A DNA stretch of 64,000 bases from Streptomyces sp. NBC_01429 (GTDB lineage Bacteria; Actinomycetota; Actinomycetes; Streptomycetales; Streptomycetaceae): assembly GCF_036231945.1 (NCBI RefSeq), contig NZ_CP109599.1:5917501-5981500 (forward strand), in the 5' to 3' direction. Below, one piece after another: positions 60,182 to 64,000 of this stretch. The notes beneath the pieces were generated by a model that saw only the letters and a program-made list of their open reading frames with translations, did not search any database and was not told the DNA's origin. Numbering within the stretch: the stretch's first letter is position 1; every line of letters starts with the position of its first letter. Made by a program: the position numbers and the translations under genes.

Positions 60182-61036
60182 TCAGCCGTCGCGCAGCGTC
60201 TTCAGCCGCTCCACGTCGGCCACGTGCCCTTCCTTGCCGCCCGGCGTCTCGATCACCAGGGGGACGCCCTCGGTCGCCGGATGCGAGAACAGCTCGCGGA
60301 ACGGGTCCTCCCCGATCCGGCCCGCCCCGATGTTCTCGTGGCGGTCCTTGTGCGCGCCCGCCACGTCCTTGGAGTCATTGGCGTGGATCAGCTTGAGCCG
60401 CCCCTCGCCGACCGTCTCCACCAGCAGGTCCAGCGTCTGCCGCATCCCGTGCGGCCCGGTCAGATCGTGCCCGGCGGCGAAGATGTGGCAGGTGTCCAGG
60501 CAGATGCCCAGCTTGGGATGGGAGTCGAGCGCCTCGAAGTACGGGCCGAAGTCCCAGGTCCTGGAGCAGAGCGAGGAGCCCTGGCCCGCGGTCGACTCCA
60601 GCAGCAGGAACGGGTCGTCGTCGTGGGTCAGTTCGTCCAGGAGCGGCAGCATCCGCTCCCGCACCTGCGCGAGGGCCACCTCACGGGGCCGTCCGCCCGT
60701 CGCCGAGCCGGTGTGCACCACCACGCCCAGCGCGCCGATCTCCCGGCCCCTGCGCAGGCTGTGGCGCAGCGACTCCACGGACTTCTCGGCGGTCGCCTCG
60801 GTGTGCGAGCCGAAGTTGATCAGATACGGGGCGTGCACGTACGCCGGGATCCGCCCCTGCGCGCACCCGGCGCGGAACAGCTCGTCCTGCGCCGGATTCC
60901 CGGCGGGCGTCGCCCAGCCGCGCGGATTGGCGACGAACACCTGGACGGCCTCGGCCGCCAGCTCGCTCGCGTAGCCCAGACCGACGGTCGCCAGTCCCCC
61001 GGCCACGGGGACATGGCCGCCGACGGGGTTGCGCAT
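60182..61036 (-). CDS. nfo: Endonuclease IV (AP endonuclease family 2)
   Basis: Repairs abasic DNA by cleaving 5' to the lesion. The 284-aa protein shows the trinuclear zinc ligands: VHAPYLIN, GVVVHTGS, LLLESTAGQG, CLDTCHIFAAG, HANDSKD, DRHENIG and a terminal VIETPGGKEG. This is the usual length of bacterial Nfo. ATG 61036 has AGGGA 11 nt upstream, and the gene begins only 4 nt beyond the kinase stop on the same strand, suggesting co-transcription with pknL. Confidence 0.92.
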   Translation of the reverse strand: MRNPVGGHVPVAGGLATVGLGYASELAAEAVQVFVANPRGWATPAGNPAQDELFRAGCAQGRIPAYVHAPYLINFGSHTEATAEKSVESLRHSLRRGREIGALGVVVHTGSATGGRPREVALAQVRERMLPLLDELTHDDDPFLLLESTAGQGSSLCSRTWDFGPYFEALDSHPKLGICLDTCHIFAAGHDLTGPHGMRQTLDLLVETVGEGRLKLIHANDSKDVAGAHKDRHENIGAGRIGEDPFRELFSHPATEGVPLVIETPGGKEGHVADVERLKTLRDG

Positions 61037-61040
61037 CGCT

Positions 61041-62969
61041 CTACAGTCCCTTGGTCGTGATGGTGATGGTGCTGCCCTCGGGGGCCTCGTCGCCGCCCGC
61101 CACGGACTGCTTGCCCACCGTGTCGCCCAGGAAGGGGAAGCTGCGCTCCTCCTCGACCTGGAACCCCGCTGCCTCCAGCGTCTTCCTGGCGTCGTCCGTC
61201 TTCTGCCCGGTGACATCGGGCACGGAGATCATGCGCGGGCCCTTGGAGACCGTCAGCGTCACCGTGTCGCCCTTGGCCAGCCGGGACCCCTGGGCCGCCG
61301 ACTGCTTGGCCACGGAGCCCTCGGGCACCGTCGAGTTCACCCGCCCGTCGGCGACCTTGACCGTGAGCCCCGCGTCCTCCAGCTCGGCGGTGGCGCTGTC
61401 CAGCGACTTGCCGCTGACATCGGGGACGTCGATCGCGGCGCCCTTGCTCACCAGCAGCGCCACCCCGGTGTCCGGCCGCACGTCCGTCCCGGAGCCGGGC
61501 TTCGAGCTGATCACGGCGCCCTGGTCGATGTCGTCGCTGAACTCCTTGGTGACCGCTCCTGCGGCCAGCCCCGCCTTCTTCAGCGCGGCGCGCGCCTCGG
61601 CGAGCGGCCGGCCCTCCAGGTCGGGGACCTGGACGACCTTCGGACCGCGCGAGACGACCAGCGTCACCGGGCCGCTGCCCCGGACCCGCGAGCGCGGCTC
61701 GGGGTCGGTGCGCATCACCGTGCCGCGCTCGAACGCGTCGCTGAAGTCCTTCGTGACCTTCGCGTCGAGCCCGTCGTCAGCGAGCCGCTTCCTGGCCGTC
61801 TGCTCGCTCTGGCCGAGCAGCGAGGGGACGCGGGTGAACTGACCCGAGTTGATGTACCAGACCCCCGTGCCGACGCCGAGCGCCAGCAGCACCCCGAGGA
61901 CCACCGCGACGATCCCCCGCCGCTCCATCGCCGGGCCCCGGCGCGGCCGCCGTGACCGGTCGGGCGGGACGGCGCCCGCAGGCGCCATCTCCAGTCGGCT
62001 CGTCCGGTTCACCGGGTGGTCCCCGGTGGACAGGGCGCGCGGGATCACCGTCGTACGGTTCTCCGCGCCGGCGCCCGACTCGGGCTCCGGCTTCGCCTTC
62101 GGCGGTACGGCGTCGAGCTGCGCGTCGGTGAGCGCGGCGCGCGCCGCGCGCGCCCTGGCGAGCAGCGCCACCGCGTCGCCGGGGCGCCCCTCGGGGTCGC
62201 GCGCGGTGGCCGCGGCGACCAGCTCGTCCAGCTCGGGCGCGAGCCCGGGGACGGCGGCCGAGGGCGCGGGCACGTCCTCGTTCAGATGCAGATAGAGCAC
62301 CTGAGCGGGGGTGTCGCCGCCGTGCGGCTTGGCGCCGGTCAGCATTTCGTGCAAAACGACTCCGCAGGCGTACACATCGACCCGGGTGTCCGACGTGCCG
62401 TGCTCGATCTGCTCGGGCGCGAGATACGAGACCGTCCCCAGGACCGTCCCCGTCGTGTTGGTGACATCGCCCACGGCGCGCACCAGACCGAAGTCGGCGA
62501 CCTTGACCCGGCCGTCGTCCCCTATCAGCACGTTCTCCGGCTTCATGTCGCGGTGGACGAAGCCCGCCCGGTGCGCGGCCCCGAGCGCGGCCAGGACCGG
62601 CTCCAGGATGTCCAGCGCGGCCCGGGGCTGGAGCGCGCCGCGCTCCCGCAGCACGTCGCGCAGCGTGCACCCCGCGACGTACTCCATCGCCAGATAGACG
62701 TACGCCCCCTGGGCGCCCTGGTCGAAGACCCCGACGATATTGGGGTGCGACAGCCGCGCGACCGCCTTTGCCTCGCGGATGAACCGCTCCACGAAGGTGG
62801 CGTCGGTGGCGAGCGCCGGGTGCATCACCTTGAGGGCGAGCACCCGGTCGAGCCGGGTGTCGACGGCCCGGTAGACCGTGGCCATGCCGCCGACGGCGAT
62901 GCGCGCGTCGACGCGATAGCGGCCGTCGAGCAGCTGCCCGACGATGGGGTCCTGAAGGGTCGTATCCAC
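61041..62969 (-). CDS. pknL: PASTA-domain Ser/Thr protein kinase
   Basis: A 642-aa transmembrane kinase. The kinase domain (about 18-275) has the Gly loop VGGMATVY, Lys47, HRDMKPEN, DFG and APEQ. A Pro/Arg-rich juxtamembrane stretch, one transmembrane helix (IVAVVLGVLLALGVGTGVWYI) and four PASTA repeats follow, each with the VPSLLGQ/VPDLEG/VPDVSG/VPDVTG start. PASTA domains bind muropeptides. It is syntenic with mycobacterial pknL, although that protein is shorter as I recall; PknB-like is an alternative name. GTG 62969 lies 7 nt after TAGACT, so the transcript is probably leaderless. Confidence 0.9.
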   Translation of the reverse strand: MDTTLQDPIVGQLLDGRYRVDARIAVGGMATVYRAVDTRLDRVLALKVMHPALATDATFVERFIREAKAVARLSHPNIVGVFDQGAQGAYVYLAMEYVAGCTLRDVLRERGALQPRAALDILEPVLAALGAAHRAGFVHRDMKPENVLIGDDGRVKVADFGLVRAVGDVTNTTGTVLGTVSYLAPEQIEHGTSDTRVDVYACGVVLHEMLTGAKPHGGDTPAQVLYLHLNEDVPAPSAAVPGLAPELDELVAAATARDPEGRPGDAVALLARARAARAALTDAQLDAVPPKAKPEPESGAGAENRTTVIPRALSTGDHPVNRTSRLEMAPAGAVPPDRSRRPRRGPAMERRGIVAVVLGVLLALGVGTGVWYINSGQFTRVPSLLGQSEQTARKRLADDGLDAKVTKDFSDAFERGTVMRTDPEPRSRVRGSGPVTLVVSRGPKVVQVPDLEGRPLAEARAALKKAGLAAGAVTKEFSDDIDQGAVISSKPGSGTDVRPDTGVALLVSKGAAIDVPDVSGKSLDSATAELEDAGLTVKVADGRVNSTVPEGSVAKQSAAQGSRLAKGDTVTLTVSKGPRMISVPDVTGQKTDDARKTLEAAGFQVEEERSFPFLGDTVGKQSVAGGDEAPEGSTITITTKGL

Positions 62970-62976
62970 GCTGTTG

Positions 62977-62982
62977 AGTCTA
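62977..62982 (-). promoter_or_regulatory. Leaderless -10 for the PASTA kinase gene
   Basis: TAGACT on the minus strand ends 7 nt before GTG 62969. Confidence 0.5.
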
Positions 62983-63059
62983 CGAGCCACGACCGACACC
63001 CGGGCTGACCGGCCCAGGTACTGAAGCGGACCTGTGACGCTCCGGTGTCTTTGGGCCGT

Positions 63060-63875
63060 TCACGAGAAGGCCGGGCGCTCCGGATCCAGGTCAGCCACCC
63101 CCGCCGCCGGGGACGACGCCGTCGCGAAGTGGCGGCGCGGAATCCGGCCCGCGCGGTACGCGAGGCGGCCCGCCGCGACCGCGTGGCGCATCGCCTCCGC
63201 CATCAGGACCGGCTCCCGCGCGCGGGTCACGGCCGAGGCGAGCATCACCGCTGCGCAGCCCAGTTCCATCGCGAGGGCCGCGTCCGAAGCGGTGCCCGCG
63301 CCCGCGTCCAGAATCACCGGCACGCGCGCGTGCTCCACGATCAGCTGGAAGTTGTGCGGGTTGCGGATACCGAGACCGGAGCCGATCGGTGAGCCCAGCG
63401 GCATGATCGCGGCGCAGCCCGCCTCCTCCAGCCTGCGGGCGAGCACCGGGTCGTCATTGGTGTACGGCAGGACGGTGAAGCCGTCGTCCACCAGGGTCTC
63501 CGCCGCGTCCAGCAGCTCGACGGGGTCGGGCAGCAGGGTGCGCTCGTCCGCGACGACCTCCAGCTTCACCCAGTCCGTACCGAGCGCCTCACGGGCCAGC
63601 CGGGCGGTGAGGACCGCCTCCCCGGCGGTGAAGCAGCCGGCGGTGTTGGGCAGCGCGCGGATGCCCAGCGAGCCCAGGACGGAGAGCACGGAGCCCTGGA
63701 CGGCCGGGTCGAGGCGGCGCATCGCGACGGTGGTGAGTTCGGTCCCGGACGCGGTCAGGGACCGTTCCAGCACATCGAGGCTGGGCGCACCGCCGGTGCC
63801 CATGATCAGCCGGGAGGCGAAGGTGGTGTCACCGATGATCAGCGGATCGTCGTTGACGAGCGGGGTATCGGCCAT
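63060..63875 (-). CDS. thiG: Thiazole synthase
   Basis: Forms the thiazole phosphate of thiamine from DXP, dehydroglycine or iminoglycine, and ThiS-thiocarboxylate. The 271-aa TIM barrel has GDTTFASRLIMGTGG, TVAMRRLD, the Schiff-base Lys in DWVKLEV, LPYTNDDP, PLGSPIGSGLGI and VILDAGAGTASDAALAMELG. ATG 63875 follows the thiS stop by 5 nt, so thiS and thiG are one operon. No TPP riboswitch is inside the window; it would be upstream of 64000. Confidence 0.95.
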   Translation of the reverse strand: MADTPLVNDDPLIIGDTTFASRLIMGTGGAPSLDVLERSLTASGTELTTVAMRRLDPAVQGSVLSVLGSLGIRALPNTAGCFTAGEAVLTARLAREALGTDWVKLEVVADERTLLPDPVELLDAAETLVDDGFTVLPYTNDDPVLARRLEEAGCAAIMPLGSPIGSGLGIRNPHNFQLIVEHARVPVILDAGAGTASDAALAMELGCAAVMLASAVTRAREPVLMAEAMRHAVAAGRLAYRAGRIPRRHFATASSPAAGVADLDPERPAFS

Positions 63876-63880
63876 GCCGG

Positions 63881-64000
63881 TCAGCCTCCCTGGACGGCGG
63901 TGAGGATTTCGACCCGGTCGCCCTCCCGGAGGGAGGTGGCGGACCACCGGGTGCGCGGTACGACCGTCTCGTTGACGGCGGCGGCGACCCCCGAGGGGGC
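63881..64000 (-). CDS. thiS: Sulfur carrier protein ThiS (3' end only)
   Basis: The last 39 codons of thiS run off the window edge. The reading is APSGVAAAVNETVVPRTRW, then SATSLREGDRVEILTAVQGG, ending in the Gly-Gly tail that is adenylated and thiocarboxylated, and a TGA at 63881. GVAAAVNETVVPR is the conserved ThiS centre. The start lies beyond position 64000. Confidence 0.92.
   Translation of the reverse strand, partial: APSGVAAAVNETVVPRTRWSATSLREGDRVEILTAVQGG

Noticed and set aside
1..64000. tRNA, rRNA, CRISPR arrays, prophage or intact transposons
   Set aside because: Read for clover-leaf signatures, regular repeats, integrases and transposases; none was found by eye. A tRNAscan-SE and ISfinder search would settle it.

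Overview
The window is chromosomal DNA from a high-GC actinomycete, almost certainly a Streptomyces. The evidence is GC-rich codon use, frequent GTG/TTG starts, actinobacterial signatures (SAM-IV riboswitch, a DmdR/IdeR-type iron box, a trp leader peptide with three tandem Trp codons, an aa3-bc1 oxidase with diheme QcrC) and gene families typical of Streptomyces (DUF3043, MacRS, ROK glucokinase GlkA, class II DAHP synthase). It looks like conserved core chromosome. I see no tRNA, rRNA, CRISPR, intact insertion sequence or prophage. The one scarred spot is 14.27-14.96 kb, which holds broken gene remnants.

Layout. 0-2.5 kb: lower-ligand and nucleotide-loop genes for cobalamin (cobT and an MBL-CobU fusion). 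2.5-8.7 kb: HtrA-type protease, an ABC half-transporter, a methyltransferase/DUF3043 pair and PspA-PspAA. 8.9-14.2 kb: a NarL-type two-component system and an RND efflux permease. 14.3-15 kb: peptidase relic with an apparent internal inversion. 15-19.7 kb: quinolinate synthase, Fe-S insertion protein, a secreted protein of unknown function and adenosine kinase. 19.7-30.7 kb: a cysteine desulfurase-TusA fusion, then the respiratory cluster ctaCDF / L,D-transpeptidase / atypical receiver / ctaE-qcrCAB. 31-34 kb: trpD, a SAM-IV riboswitch with a six-codon leader ORF, and a class V aminotransferase. 34-40.7 kb: RAM-domain protein, rhomboid protease, zinc ribbon, NYN protein, two tandem NlpC/P60 hydrolases and a lipoprotein metallopeptidase.

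40.6-52.7 kb is a cell-envelope/lipid block: GT87 and PimB'-like mannosyltransferases, acyl-CoA ligase, metallophosphoesterase, SRPBCC protein, ArsA-like ATPase, DUF5304 protein, glucokinase, EEP phosphatase, alpha/beta hydrolase and PlsC acyltransferase. 52.7-54.7 kb: the MacRS-type two-component system. 54.7-58.4 kb: aromatic biosynthesis (TrpE-TrpG fusion under a trpL attenuator, divergent from class II DAHP synthase). 58.5-59.4 kb: iron storage (bfd behind an iron box, convergent with bfr). 59.5-64 kb: sulfite-oxidase-like enzyme, endonuclease IV, PASTA Ser/Thr kinase, thiG and the 3' end of thiS.

From memory of the Mycobacterium tuberculosis map, gene content and order from cobT through the kinase resemble the Rv2207-Rv2176 interval, so most of the window looks like an ancient actinobacterial block linking respiration, envelope lipid synthesis and aromatic biosynthesis. 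Regulation visible in the DNA includes trp attenuation, SAM sensing, iron repression, a palindrome over the ctaE start codon, and at least ten probable leaderless promoters (TANNNT 6-8 nt before an ATG/GTG that lacks a Shine-Dalgarno site). No wholly new defence or biosynthetic system is evident. The best leads are small RNA-level elements, gene fusions and the inverted peptidase relic.
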